A stretch of DNA of 64,000 bases from Bacteroides sp. ET71 (GCF_023336905.1 NZ_JAMBLS010000001.1:124001-188000); one strand, 5' to 3'. Numbered from the stretch's first letter, positions 10,349 through 18,710 are shown. The notes: generated from the letters alone by a model not told the origin. Numbers and translations are program-made.

Positions 10349-10458
10349 AAATTTGCGCGTTTTTAATGATTGAATAAATTGTTAAGAACAAACATTTGCG
10401 ACACTGCGATGCGATGCCCGACAGCCTCGAAACATTCGGACATGCGTCCGCATGACGC

Positions 10459-10492
10459 AGGGGCGGTTCCTGGAGCCGGCCCCTTTTCTTTG
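10459..10492. promoter_or_regulatory. GC-rich hairpin in the susC leader
   Basis: GGGGC-GGTTCC can pair with GGAGCC-G-GCCCC, giving about ten base pairs and a very tight loop. Read on the plus strand it is followed by TTTTCTTT, so it has terminator form there. Read on the minus strand it lies in the predicted 5' leader of susC, about 110 nt upstream of the start, where it could act as an attenuator or roadblock. Its role is not shown. Confidence 0.45.
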
Positions 10493-10580
10493 TAAGCAAT
10501 CAAGTAGGTGCTTTCTTCATGGCCTGTAAAATTAAGAATGAATAATCTGTTTTCATCTTACTATACACTTCATTGCACAC

Positions 10581-10602
10581 AGACAGGGGTCTTGTTAACT
10601 TT
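10581..10602 (-). promoter_or_regulatory. 22-bp box upstream of susC, shared with fecR upstream region
   Basis: On the minus strand the box reads AAAGTTAAC-A-AGACCCCTGTCT and matches the box at 12895-12916 at 21 of 22 positions. It lies about 235 bp upstream of the susC start. Occurrence upstream of both the fecR and susC genes makes it a candidate site for the ECF sigma factor encoded here, or for another shared regulator. Confidence 0.5.
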
Positions 10603-10759
10603 ATTTAGCAAAGGAAATCGATGGCTGATTGCTTGCTCACCCCAAGAATCTTTTTAAAATTCATTTTCCCTGTTATCCCGAACGTTGTTCTCCCCCGATA
10701 ACGGAGGAAGCAAGAGGGGGTATCGAGGGACCTCACTACGCGCCTGAAAAGTATTAGGG

Positions 10760-10799
10760 AGATGTTTCGACTACGCTTCGCCCCGCTCAACATGACAGA
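10760..10799. repeat. REP-like repeat
   Basis: Member of a dispersed family that reads GATGTTTCGACTACGC, a GC-rich centre, then CCGCTCAACATGACAG. The centre is partly palindromic. Relatives occur at 33088-33196, 35513-35624, 36977-37092, 41424-41463 and 52418-52452. Confidence 0.75.
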
Positions 10800-11070
10800 G
10801 AGAGCGATTTTTAAAACGACAGGCTCTATGTTACGGTAATTACGCAACGTTTAAACCGAAATGACATGACCCCCACAAATTCTTTCCTGATTGCGGGGTA
10901 TTGCAGCCTTGAATTTTTCTATGACTCCAAGCGGGAAACTGCCACACATTATGCTGAAAACCATTACCCGCACAGGTCGTGAGAAGGAAATTTTGTCCGG
11001 AGACTTCATCGACACACACAAGCTACGCGCCGCCAGCAATGTAAACGCCTTATCGAGCCTTATCAAACAG

Positions 11071-11160
11071 CCACCAAAGTCGTATCTCCTCCCTACCTCG
11101 TCCTTGTGTATGACAGGGACGAGGTAGGGAGAAGGTAGGGAGGAGGTACGACTTTGGTAG
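11071..11160. repeat. long inverted-repeat element, diverged relative of the 39568 palindrome
   Basis: The left arm begins CCACCAAAGTCGTA and the right arm ends TACGACTTTGGTAG. The core carries CCTACCTCGTCC on one side and GGGACGAGGTAGGG on the other. It shares the CTCGTCCTTGTGTAT core and the GAGGTACGACTTTGGTAG right end with the element at 39568-39645, so the two belong to one family. Confidence 0.7.
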
Positions 11161-11251
11161 GAAGAAATTGGATGGGAGAAACAGGTCATGCAAATGGCAA
11201 AAAGAAAAAAACTCAGTTCCCTATTCTTGCTTCCAACAAGAATCGCTACAT

Positions 11252-11706
11252 ATGCAAAAACATACGTTTATGCTCCACACAGAGGGATTATATATCTGTA
11301 ACTTCGGCCCTATCAAAGAAGCGAAAGTAACCATCCGGAGAAATGACAGTCACGATAGGTGAACAAGGGTCCGGGAAAAGCACCGTTGCTAAACTTTACT
11401 CGCTTTTTTCGTGGTTGGAGAAAGCGTTGATGAGACATTCTCTGACAGCACAATACATCATGCGCTATTCCAGGTTCAGGAAAACATATGCAGCCTACAA
11501 CCATCTGGACAGCTATTTCAGACCAGAAACGAAGCTACGTTTCAAAGGATTTCATTACTTGTTCGAGTATCTGGGTGAACAACTGCACATCATGGAAATC
11601 AACCCGGAGAAAACTTTCTTCAGTATCTCGAAAGTGATGTACGTGCCTGCCGAACGGAACATATTGGGCAGCGTAGACCACCCCTCACAACTCAAGGGAC
11701 TTGAAA
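11252..11706 (+). pseudogene. AAA ATPase remnant (frameshifted and truncated)
   Basis: Fragment of an AAA-type ATPase. The first piece (from ATG 11252) reads LYICNFGPIKEAKVTI, the usual first strand of this family, and then hits a stop codon at about 11361. From about 11343 the next frame continues with VTIGEQGSGKSTVAK, a complete Walker A motif, and runs on through KVMYVPAERNILGSVDHP. A frameshift near 11335-11345 therefore separates two halves of one reading frame. Homology-like sequence then stops just before the 3' end of fecR (11722), so signature, Walker B and D-loop motifs are all missing. Roughly 150 residues of a protein probably 350-450 long remain. It is almost certainly non-functional. 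Confidence 0.75.
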
Positions 11707-11721
11707 ATAGGTTTCTGCCTG

Positions 11722-12702
11722 TCATTTGTAGAGCACGATGCTGTCTCCCTCTGCGCGGTAGTGGATGCCGCTGGCATATTCGATGGAGCGCAGGACTGCT
11801 TCCAAGGTTTTGTTGTCATGCTGGCCGGAAATAAGATTGTCCGAACCTACCCCGTCGGCAAAGACAATGCGGCAATGATAACGGCGCTCCAGTTCACGAG
11901 CCACGTCGAACAACGGAGTGCGGTAAAAACGCAGGCTGCCTGTACGCCAGGAAGCCACCTCTCCTTCTTCTTTCTGCTTGGCATATTCGCCGGAAAGGGT
12001 ATTGATAAGCACACGCTCGTTGGCCGTCAGGCGCATCATGGCTTCGGGCAGGTCGACCTGCACCTTGCCTTCTTCCACGTCTACGGACATCATCTGGTCG
12101 GAAGAATAGGCTTTCACATCAAAACAGGTGCCTAACACACGCACACGGAGGCTGGGGGTCACGACCAGGAAAGGCTGGCTATCGTCATGGCGCACACGGA
12201 AGTAGCCTTCGCCTTCGAGCGTGATCCGACGTTCATCGCCTACAAAGTGTTCGGGGTAGCGCACAGAAGAGCAGGCGTTCAGCATCACGAAAGTGCCGTC
12301 TGGCAAACGGACTTCCTTACGCTCTCCATAAGAGGTGGAAACTTCCAGATAGTTAATGTCCACCTGTTGCCTCGTCTGCCAAAAATATACGCCCCCCAGC
12401 ACCAAACAGCAAACAGCGGCCACAGAAGCGGCAACGGCCGCCAAACGCCTGAAGGGGAAACGAGGAGCAGGGCGAAGACGCTGCAAGAGTTGGCGGGCTT
12501 CCTCTTTATATCGCTCGCGGTCTGAAAGGCTGCCCGAGGACTGGGCGGCCGACTCCTCCCAGATGTCGGACATCAGGTCGTGAAGTACCCCTGTCGTCTG
12601 CGGGTCTTTCAATTTGTCGCTTAGCTGGCGAAGGTCTTCTTTTGTATAAAGATTATCAACGTATCGTTGCCACAATTTTTTGTCGTTTCCTGCTGATTTC
12701 AT
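11722..12702 (-). CDS. FecR-family anti-sigma factor
   Basis: 326-residue single-pass inner-membrane regulator. The cytoplasmic N-terminal part (about residues 1-100) would hold the ECF sigma factor, and a membrane helix follows at about 105-127 (AAVAASVAAVCCLVLGGVYF). The periplasmic FecR domain (about 140-235) contains the typical VRLPDGTFVMLNACSSVRYPEHF and FDVKAYS segments, and a C-terminal DUF4974-like domain ends the protein (FDVARELERRYHCRIVF). It should receive the signal from the STN domain of the SusC protein at 6917-10348. The gene follows the sigma gene with a 216-bp gap, longer than usual, which contains the 22-bp box at 12895. Confidence 0.92.
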   Translation of the reverse strand: MKSAGNDKKLWQRYVDNLYTKEDLRQLSDKLKDPQTTGVLHDLMSDIWEESAAQSSGSLSDRERYKEEARQLLQRLRPAPRFPFRRLAAVAASVAAVCCLVLGGVYFWQTRQQVDINYLEVSTSYGERKEVRLPDGTFVMLNACSSVRYPEHFVGDERRITLEGEGYFRVRHDDSQPFLVVTPSLRVRVLGTCFDVKAYSSDQMMSVDVEEGKVQVDLPEAMMRLTANERVLINTLSGEYAKQKEEGEVASWRTGSLRFYRTPLFDVARELERRYHCRIVFADGVGSDNLISGQHDNKTLEAVLRSIEYASGIHYRAEGDSIVLYK

Positions 12703-12894
12703 CTTTTATCTGAATTTTATGTGCTCAGAACCTGCTCAAAATTATTTGCCGGGCATACCCTAAATAACCGGAAATACCCATGATTTGTAGAGTAGAACGT
12801 TCAGACGATATTCCATCCAACATGACAAATCTCTTTTTTTGAGCAAGCTCTTATTGCGCGAATCTTATTTATCAAAGTACACGCGAAGAAGGAA

Positions 12895-12916
12895 AGACAG
12901 GGGTCTCGTTAACTTT
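12895..12916 (-). promoter_or_regulatory. 22-bp box upstream of fecR
   Basis: Near-identical to the box at 10581-10602 (one mismatch). It lies 2 bp past the sigma stop codon and about 195 bp upstream of the fecR start, in the same orientation relative to the gene as the susC box. Confidence 0.5.
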
Positions 12917-12918
12917 TT

Positions 12919-13524
12919 TTATAACACATTCAGGCAAACAAGAAGCAGAATGGCATCTACGCTTATCACGGCATTCTTACGGAGGTACTCGCGAAGGGTC
13001 TTTAGTGAAGTAGAGATGGATTCCTGCACTGTATAGACGGAAATGCCCAGTTGCTCGGCTATCTCCTTGTGTGACAACTGTCTTTCACGACTCATCTCAA
13101 AGATTTCGCGCTGGCGGGGCGTCAGCAACTGCAAAGCTTGGGCAATGAGGCGGCGCAGGTCGTTGAACAGGATTTCCTGCTTCGTGTCATTGCTGTAATC
13201 CACCGCTTGCGAAAGGATATGTTCGCGCAGGCGTTCTTGCTGTTCAAAAGTGCGAAGCTGGTTGAGGATGCGGTTGCGCACAATGGTATGCACATAGGCA
13301 GAAAAAGAAGCATCGGGGTCGATAAAACGGCGGCCTTGCCAGATGACAGCAAACGTGTCCTGAAAGATGTCTTCTGCATATTCTTTAGACTTCAGGAAAC
13401 GCATGGCGAAATAGAGCAACCGCTCTTTGTAGGCTGCATACAATTCGCAGAAAGCATCCTCATCTCCGTCTATCAGACGAAGAACCAATGAGCGTTCATC
13501 TGCAAGAGTTTCTACTGAATACAT
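12919..13524 (-). CDS. ECF-type RNA polymerase sigma factor
   Basis: 201 residues if the ATG at 13524 is used. A longer frame opens at 13551 but would add nine residues unlike the family. Region 2 covers about residues 10-75, with DEDAFCELYAAYKERLLYFA and the core YAEDIFQDTFAVIW. Region 4 follows at about 130-185 (TPRQREIFEMSRERQLSHKEIAEQLGISVYTVQ), a clear helix-turn-helix. The protein belongs to the Bacteroidetes FecI-like group that works with a FecR anti-sigma factor and a SusC/TonB transporter, all encoded here. Two TACCTTTG motifs lie upstream, fitting basal expression by the housekeeping sigma factor. Confidence 0.93.
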   Translation of the reverse strand: MYSVETLADERSLVLRLIDGDEDAFCELYAAYKERLLYFAMRFLKSKEYAEDIFQDTFAVIWQGRRFIDPDASFSAYVHTIVRNRILNQLRTFEQQERLREHILSQAVDYSNDTKQEILFNDLRRLIAQALQLLTPRQREIFEMSRERQLSHKEIAEQLGISVYTVQESISTSLKTLREYLRKNAVISVDAILLLVCLNVL

Positions 13525-13548
13525 GGTTTTACTGTATGCTTTTGGCCA

Positions 13549-13578
13549 CAAAGGTATGGCTTTGACATTACAAAGGTA
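13549..13578 (-). promoter_or_regulatory. two -7 type promoter motifs upstream of the sigma gene
   Basis: The Bacteroidetes -7 consensus TAnnTTTG is matched exactly twice on the minus strand as TACCTTTG, at 13556-13549 and 13578-13571, 22 bp apart. The nearer copy is 24 bp from the chosen ATG at 13524. No clear -33 TTTG was found for either. Confidence 0.5.
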
Positions 13579-13663
13579 TTAAAAAAAAGGATGAGATATA
13601 CTTTTCTCTTACAAAAAGCCAAAAGGAAGCATGCTACCACCAGTCTATTCCCGCCGGAGAGGA

Positions 13664-13720
13664 CATTAATCAGGCGCAGATTTCACGGATGATGCAGATA
13701 AATGACCACAGCATAATCTG
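13664..13720. repeat. partial relative of the 98-bp inverted-repeat element
   Basis: Contains CAGGCGCAGATTTCACGGATGATGCAGATAAATGACCACAG in broken form, matching the internal ATCTGCGT/CACGGAT/CCACAG words of the elements at 475 and 51351. The terminal repeats are not intact. The remainder of 13579-13833 shows nothing else supportable. Confidence 0.4.
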
Positions 13721-13833
13721 CTAAAGCCGTGTAACCCGCGCCTTGAAAAGAATGCTCTGACTTTTACGCTCCTCTTTCTTTCATACAGTCAAGAAAAGAA
13801 GCGGGAAACAGGGGGAAACATTCCACAAGTCTC

Positions 13834-14805
13834 TTATACATAAGTCTCGAGCAGTTTCACTGCCTTCTCCGGTACAATAGTGACTTCTTGCACTGTGGCA
13901 GGCAAGAGTACGGTTTCTCCGGCTTGCAAAGAAATTTCGTTCTTCTCATTGTCTATCAAGCGGCAGGAGCCTTCGACACAGATGAAGATGACAAAAGAGT
14001 CGAGTTCCGAATAATCGCAAGAGATTTCCTCTGTCATGTCATATACGGAGGTTGTAAAATAAGGACATGCTACCACTTCGACGGGTTCGTTTTGAACGTG
14101 GTCATAGGCAGTGCGGAAGTCATCTTGCACATCGGAAAAATTGATGGCGTCTACGGCCTGTGCGGTATGCAATTCACGCGTTTTGCCGTTTTTGTCTTTA
14201 CGGTTATAATCGAAGATACGGTAGGTAATGTCAGAAGTCTGCTGTATCTCGGCTACAAAAGCTCCTGCACCTATGCCATGCACGCGTCCCGCAGGAACAT
14301 AAAAGACATCGCCGGGCTGTATGTTGCAAGTCTGCAATACTTCAGCAAAAGTTCCGTCGTGCACGCGTTCCTTATATTCTTTGGGTGTGATTTCCTTGGC
14401 AAAACCAGAGATGAGCTTTGCGCCCTTGTCGGCAGCGATGACATACCACATTTCATTTTTTCCAAAGCTGTTGTGGCGTTGCTTGGCCAATGCGTCGTCG
14501 GGATGCACCTGGATGGAAAGATCCAGCTTGGCATCGATAAACTTGATGAGCAAGGGGAACTTTTCGCCAAAACGGGCATAATTGGCCTCACCCACCAATT
14601 CTTCTTTGTACTTGCGCACCATTTCGGGCAAGGTCAATCCCTTGTCAGGACCGTTGGCAACCACGGACTCACTGCCTTCTACTGCAGATACTTCCCAACT
14701 TTCTCCCACGTTCTGGAGAGATTCATTCAGATGTTTGAACGGGATAATCTTGTCGCCTCCCCAAAGCGTTTGCTTTAAGATAGGCTCAAACTTTAAAGGA
14801 TACAT
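13834..14805 (-). CDS. manA: mannose-6-phosphate isomerase, class I
   Basis: Cytoplasmic zinc enzyme that interconverts mannose-6-phosphate and fructose-6-phosphate, feeding mannose catabolism or GDP-sugar synthesis. The 323-residue protein is a cupin. Zinc ligands are visible in SIQVHPDD (Gln and His) and GKNEMWYV (Glu), with a further His in VPAGRVHGIGAGAFVAEIQQ. The segment ending TYRIFDYNRKDKNGKTRELH is typical of the short bacterial form. It is transcribed divergently from the galM operon. A good promoter match (14855-14886) lies 50 bp upstream. Confidence 0.95.
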   Translation of the reverse strand: MYPLKFEPILKQTLWGGDKIIPFKHLNESLQNVGESWEVSAVEGSESVVANGPDKGLTLPEMVRKYKEELVGEANYARFGEKFPLLIKFIDAKLDLSIQVHPDDALAKQRHNSFGKNEMWYVIAADKGAKLISGFAKEITPKEYKERVHDGTFAEVLQTCNIQPGDVFYVPAGRVHGIGAGAFVAEIQQTSDITYRIFDYNRKDKNGKTRELHTAQAVDAINFSDVQDDFRTAYDHVQNEPVEVVACPYFTTSVYDMTEEISCDYSELDSFVIFICVEGSCRLIDNEKNEISLQAGETVLLPATVQEVTIVPEKAVKLLETYV

Positions 14806-14854
14806 TTGTTTTTAATAAAATCTTTAATAATGTGATTTACATTGATTATGGGGG

Positions 14855-14886
14855 CAAACATACAAAAAAATAAGTAGTCTATCAAA
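14855..14886 (-). promoter_or_regulatory. manA promoter
   Basis: Exact match to the Bacteroidetes promoter form on the minus strand: TTTG (14886-14883), a 20-bp spacer, then TATGTTTG (14862-14855). Transcription would start near 14848, about 43 nt before the manA ATG. Confidence 0.7.
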
Positions 14887-14981
14887 ATTTGGATAAAGAA
14901 ATAAAAGAAGACAACCGGGAAAAGAAGATTTTCCCAAACGCTAAACTTTCCTAAAAAGCTTCTTATATTTTCTACCAATTA

Positions 14982-15013
14982 CTTGGGAGAACAAAAGAAA
15001 TTCTCTTTATTTG
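14982..15013 (+). promoter_or_regulatory. galM operon promoter
   Basis: CTTG (14982-14985), a 20-bp spacer, then TTTATTTG (15006-15013), which differs from TAnnTTTG at one position. It lies about 29 bp before the galM ATG. Confidence 0.5.
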
Positions 15014-15041
15014 CAAGAAAATTAATTTAAACTACCATGAT

Positions 15042-16148
15042 ATGACAAACACTGCTACAACAGAACACAATTTGTCGGGCCTGAAAAGGCAAGATTTTCA
15101 AAAAGACATAAATGGGGAAAAAACCGATTTATATATATTAAGGAATGCCAAAGGCATGGAAGTGGCTGTCACGAACTATGGATGTGCGCTGCTTTCGATT
15201 ATGGTTCCAGATAAGAACGGCCATTATGGCAATGTTATTCTGGGACATGACAGCATCGAGCATGTCATCAACAGCCCGGAGCCTTTCTTAAGCACCATCA
15301 TCGGCCGGTATGGCAACCGTATTGCCAAAGGCAAGTTCACCTTGTATGGCGAAGAGCACCAGTTGGCAATCAACAATGGACCCAACTCACTGCACGGAGG
15401 GCCGACAGGATTCCACGCCCGCGTATGGGATGCTGTACAGCCGACGCCGACAACCGTCATATTCAATTATACTTCGGCTGACGGCGAAGAGGGTTTTCCC
15501 GGCAAACTGGAAGTGGAAGTTACTTATCGGCTGGAAGACGAAATAAATGCACTGGCCATCGAATACAGAGCCACGACAGACAAAGCTACCGTCGTCAACC
15601 TGACAAACCACGGATTTTTCAACTTGGCGGGCATCGCCAATCCCACCCCTACCGCATTAGACCACATTGTAACTATCAACGCTGATTTTTATGTTCCCAT
15701 AGACGAGGTTTCTATCCCCACGGGAGAGATTCTGAAAGTGGAAGGTACTCCCATGGACTTCCGGACACCCCATGCATTGGGCGAACGGATAGATGATACC
15801 TTTGAACAGTTGAAAAACGGAGCAGGATATGACCACTGTTACGTACTGAATAAAGGTGAGCGTGGTGCATTGGAGCTGGCAGCGACTTGTCTGTGTCCTT
15901 CGAGCGGACGTATGATGGAAGTTTATACGACGGAGGGAGGCGTGCAGCTCTATACGGGTAATTGGCTGAACGGATTTGCAGGCAGCCATGGCGCTACATT
16001 CCCGGCGCGCAGTGCAGTCTGCTTTGAGGCCCAATGCTTCCCGGATACCCCTAACAAGGCTCATTTCCCGTCTGCCGTACTGTTGCCGGGCGATGAATAT
16101 CAACAAATCACGGTCTACAAATTTGGAATACAAGGAGAAAATGAATAA
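15042..16148 (+). CDS. galM: aldose 1-epimerase (galactose mutarotase)
   Basis: Converts beta- to alpha-galactose so that galactokinase can use it. The 368-residue protein shows the family landmarks: GRYGNRIAKGKF, NSLHGGPTGFHARVWD, the catalytic-His region VVNLTNHGFFNLAG and the C-terminal catalytic-Glu segment VCFEAQCFPDTPNKAHFP. It has no signal peptide and so is cytoplasmic. It is the first gene of a three-gene operon with a sugar transporter (38 bp downstream) and galK. The two alpha-galactosidase genes 5 kb downstream would provide its substrate. Confidence 0.95.
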   Translation: MTNTATTEHNLSGLKRQDFQKDINGEKTDLYILRNAKGMEVAVTNYGCALLSIMVPDKNGHYGNVILGHDSIEHVINSPEPFLSTIIGRYGNRIAKGKFTLYGEEHQLAINNGPNSLHGGPTGFHARVWDAVQPTPTTVIFNYTSADGEEGFPGKLEVEVTYRLEDEINALAIEYRATTDKATVVNLTNHGFFNLAGIANPTPTALDHIVTINADFYVPIDEVSIPTGEILKVEGTPMDFRTPHALGERIDDTFEQLKNGAGYDHCYVLNKGERGALELAATCLCPSSGRMMEVYTTEGGVQLYTGNWLNGFAGSHGATFPARSAVCFEAQCFPDTPNKAHFPSAVLLPGDEYQQITVYKFGIQGENE

Positions 16149-16186
16149 TAAACTAAATTTATAAATCTGTAATTACTAAAAAAACT

Positions 16187-17527
16187 ATGACACAAGAAAA
16201 GAAAAACGGAAACCTTATTGCTATCATTGCAATGTGTTTCCTGTTTGCAATGATTTCCTTCGTAACCAATTTGGCCGCTCCCTTTGGCACGATTTGGAAA
16301 AACGAGTATGCCGGTGCAAACACACTGGGAATGATGGGTAACATGATGAACTTCCTGGCTTATCTGTTCATGGGTATCCCGGCCGGTAACATGCTCGTTA
16401 AAATCGGCTATAAAAAGACTGCCCTTATCGCTATGGCAGTAGGTTTCATTGGTTTGTTCACTCAATATCTTTCCAGCTTCTGCGGGGCAGAAACCGGTGT
16501 ATTCACCATGGGTGATTATATTATTAAACTGAACTTCATCATCTACCTGTTAGGAGCTTTCATCTGCGGTTTCTGCGTATGTATGCTGAATACAGTGGTC
16601 AACCCTATGTTGAACCTGCTGGGAGGAGGCGGAAACCGTGGTAACCAACTCATCCAAACGGGTGGTGCGTTGAACTCATTGGCAGGTACGCTGACTCCGT
16701 TGTTTGTGGGTGCACTGATTGGTACCGTAACCGACAAGACAGCCATGTCTGATGTCACTCCGCTGTTGTTCATCGCTATGGGCGTGTTTGTAGTGGCATT
16801 CCTGATTATTGCCTGCGTCAGCATTCCTGAACCTCACTTGAAAAAAGGTCCCCAGAAGAAAGAAAAGTTCGAATACAGCCCCTGGAATTTCCGCCATACG
16901 GTATTGGGAATTTTTGGTATTTTTGTATATGTGGGCATTGAAATCGGTATCCCGGGAACGTTGAACTTCTATCTGGCTGATGCGAGTGACAAGGGCGCAG
17001 GCCTGACGGCTAATGGCGCAGCCATCGGAGGTGCCATTGCTGCCATGTATTGGTTGCTTATGCTGGTAGGACGTCTGGCAAGTAGTGCCATCAGCGGTAA
17101 GGTAGCCAGCCGCACGCAATTGATTGTTGCTTCGTCGGTGGCTATCTGCTTTATATTGATTGCTATTTTCATCCCCAAAACTGTCACAGTTTCCATGCCT
17201 GGCTACACAGTAGGCGAAGGTTTCCAAATTGCTCAAGTGCCGGCAAGTGCCTTGTTCCTGGTGTTGTGCGGTTTGTGTACGTCAGTCATGTGGGGTGGTA
17301 TTTTCAATCTGGCTGTTGAAGGCCTGGGTAAGTATACAGCACAAGCTTCGGGCTTGTTTATGATGATGGTAGTAGGCGGCGGCATCTTCCCGCTGGTACA
17401 GCAGTTCATTTCGGATGCAGCAGGCTATATGCCAAGCTATTGGCTCATCATCATTTTGTTGGCTTATCTGCTTTACTACAGTCTGATAGGATGCAAGAAT
17501 GTTAACAAGGACATTCCTGTTGATTGA
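16187..17527 (+). CDS. MFS glucose/galactose-type transporter
   Basis: 446-residue inner-membrane protein with about 12 hydrophobic helices, of the fucose/glucose/galactose:proton symporter branch of the major facilitator superfamily. Recognisable pieces are the MMGNMMNFLAYLFMGIPAGNMLVKIGYKK loop, the NTVVNPMLNLLGGGGNRGNQLIQTGGALNSLAG stretch and PLFVGALIG. Its place between galM and galK makes galactose the likely substrate, with glucose also possible. The spacing of 38 bp from galM and 28 bp to galK supports one transcript. Confidence 0.88.
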   Translation: MTQEKKNGNLIAIIAMCFLFAMISFVTNLAAPFGTIWKNEYAGANTLGMMGNMMNFLAYLFMGIPAGNMLVKIGYKKTALIAMAVGFIGLFTQYLSSFCGAETGVFTMGDYIIKLNFIIYLLGAFICGFCVCMLNTVVNPMLNLLGGGGNRGNQLIQTGGALNSLAGTLTPLFVGALIGTVTDKTAMSDVTPLLFIAMGVFVVAFLIIACVSIPEPHLKKGPQKKEKFEYSPWNFRHTVLGIFGIFVYVGIEIGIPGTLNFYLADASDKGAGLTANGAAIGGAIAAMYWLLMLVGRLASSAISGKVASRTQLIVASSVAICFILIAIFIPKTVTVSMPGYTVGEGFQIAQVPASALFLVLCGLCTSVMWGGIFNLAVEGLGKYTAQASGLFMMMVVGGGIFPLVQQFISDAAGYMPSYWLIIILLAYLLYYSLIGCKNVNKDIPVD

Positions 17528-17555
17528 GTTTGGTCATCTTTAATACATAAATGAT

Positions 17556-18710
17556 ATGGATATAGAACACGTAAGAAGTCGTTTCATCAAACATTTTGAT
17601 GGAACTACAGGAGCTATATATGCCGCTCCGGGACGAATCAACCTCATCGGTGAACATACGGATTATAATGGTGGCTTTGTCTTTCCCGGTGCCATTGACA
17701 AGGGAATGATTGCCGAAATCAAACCCAATGGGACAGATGTAGTAAAGGCTTATTCCATCGACCTGAAAGATTATGTTGAGTTTGGCTTGAAAGAAGAAGA
17801 TGCTCCACGGGCCAGTTGGGCACGGTACATTTTCGGCGTATGCCGCGAAATGATCAAACGGGGTGTAGACGTAAAAGGATTCAATACGGCTTTCTCCGGA
17901 GACGTTCCTCTGGGAGCAGGCATGTCTTCTTCGGCAGCATTGGAGAGCACCTATGCTTATGCATTGAATGATTTGTTTGGCGAAAACAAAATAGACAAGT
18001 TCGAATTGGCGAAGGTCGGACAAGCTACAGAGCACAATTACTGTGGCGTAAACTGTGGCATCATGGACCAGTTTGCTTCTGTATTCGGCAAAAAGAACAG
18101 CCTTATCCGCTTGGACTGCCGGTCTTTGGAATATCAGTATTATCATTTTGAGCCAAAGGGTTACCGCTTGGTGCTGGTTGATTCGGTGGTTAAGCATGAA
18201 TTGGCTTCATCGGCTTACAACAAGCGCCGCCAAAGCTGCGAGACGGTGGTGGCTGCCATTCAGAAGAGACATCCACATGTGGAATTCTTACGCGATTGCA
18301 CCATGGAAATGTTGCAGGAGGCACAGGCTGAAATCAGCGAAGAAGACTACAAACGTGCTGAATACGTGATTGAAGAGATCCAACGTGTATTGGATGTATG
18401 CGATGCCTTGGAAAAGAACGACTATGAAACAGTCGGCCAAAAGATGTATGAAACGCACTACGGCATGAGCAAACTGTACGAAGTAAGCTGCGAAGAGCTC
18501 GACTTCTTGAACGACCTGGCTTTCGATTGCGGTGTTACGGGTTCGCGTGTCATGGGCGGCGGCTTCGGCGGTTGTACCATCAACCTTGTTAAAGAAGAGT
18601 TGTATGGCACCTTTATCGAAAAGGCCAAAGAAGAATTTAGAAAGAAGTTCAACCGGAATCCTAAAATCTACGATGTCGTCATTAGTGACGGTGCCCGCAG
18701 GTTGGAATAA
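17556..18710 (+). CDS. galK: galactokinase
   Basis: GHMP-family kinase that phosphorylates alpha-galactose at C1, the first committed step of the Leloir pathway. The 384-residue protein carries the galactokinase signature GRINLIGEHTDYNGG (residues 26-40), the ATP-binding GHMP motif PLGAGMSSSAALE and the C-terminal GSRVMGGGFGGCT motif. The catalytic Asp is in CGIMDQFASVFG. It is the last gene of the galM-transporter-galK operon and is followed by a hairpin with a T-run at 18741-18795. No galT or galE is visible in this window. Confidence 0.97.
   Translation: MDIEHVRSRFIKHFDGTTGAIYAAPGRINLIGEHTDYNGGFVFPGAIDKGMIAEIKPNGTDVVKAYSIDLKDYVEFGLKEEDAPRASWARYIFGVCREMIKRGVDVKGFNTAFSGDVPLGAGMSSSAALESTYAYALNDLFGENKIDKFELAKVGQATEHNYCGVNCGIMDQFASVFGKKNSLIRLDCRSLEYQYYHFEPKGYRLVLVDSVVKHELASSAYNKRRQSCETVVAAIQKRHPHVEFLRDCTMEMLQEAQAEISEEDYKRAEYVIEEIQRVLDVCDALEKNDYETVGQKMYETHYGMSKLYEVSCEELDFLNDLAFDCGVTGSRVMGGGFGGCTINLVKEELYGTFIEKAKEEFRKKFNRNPKIYDVVISDGARRLE

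Larger units (their letters stand above)
10349..11251. other. SusC leader region and repeat-rich intergenic DNA
   Basis: No supportable intact gene. Reading from SusC outward, this stretch holds a GC-rich hairpin (10459-10492), a 22-bp box shared with the fecR upstream region (10581-10602), a REP-like hairpin sequence (10760-10799) and a long inverted-repeat element (11071-11160). Short open frames here are repeat-derived and were not annotated. Confidence 0.7.

Noticed and set aside
10605-11189. Two minus-strand frames in the susC upstream region
   Set aside because: They consist of REP-like and palindromic repeat sequence. Similar frames appear wherever these repeats occur.
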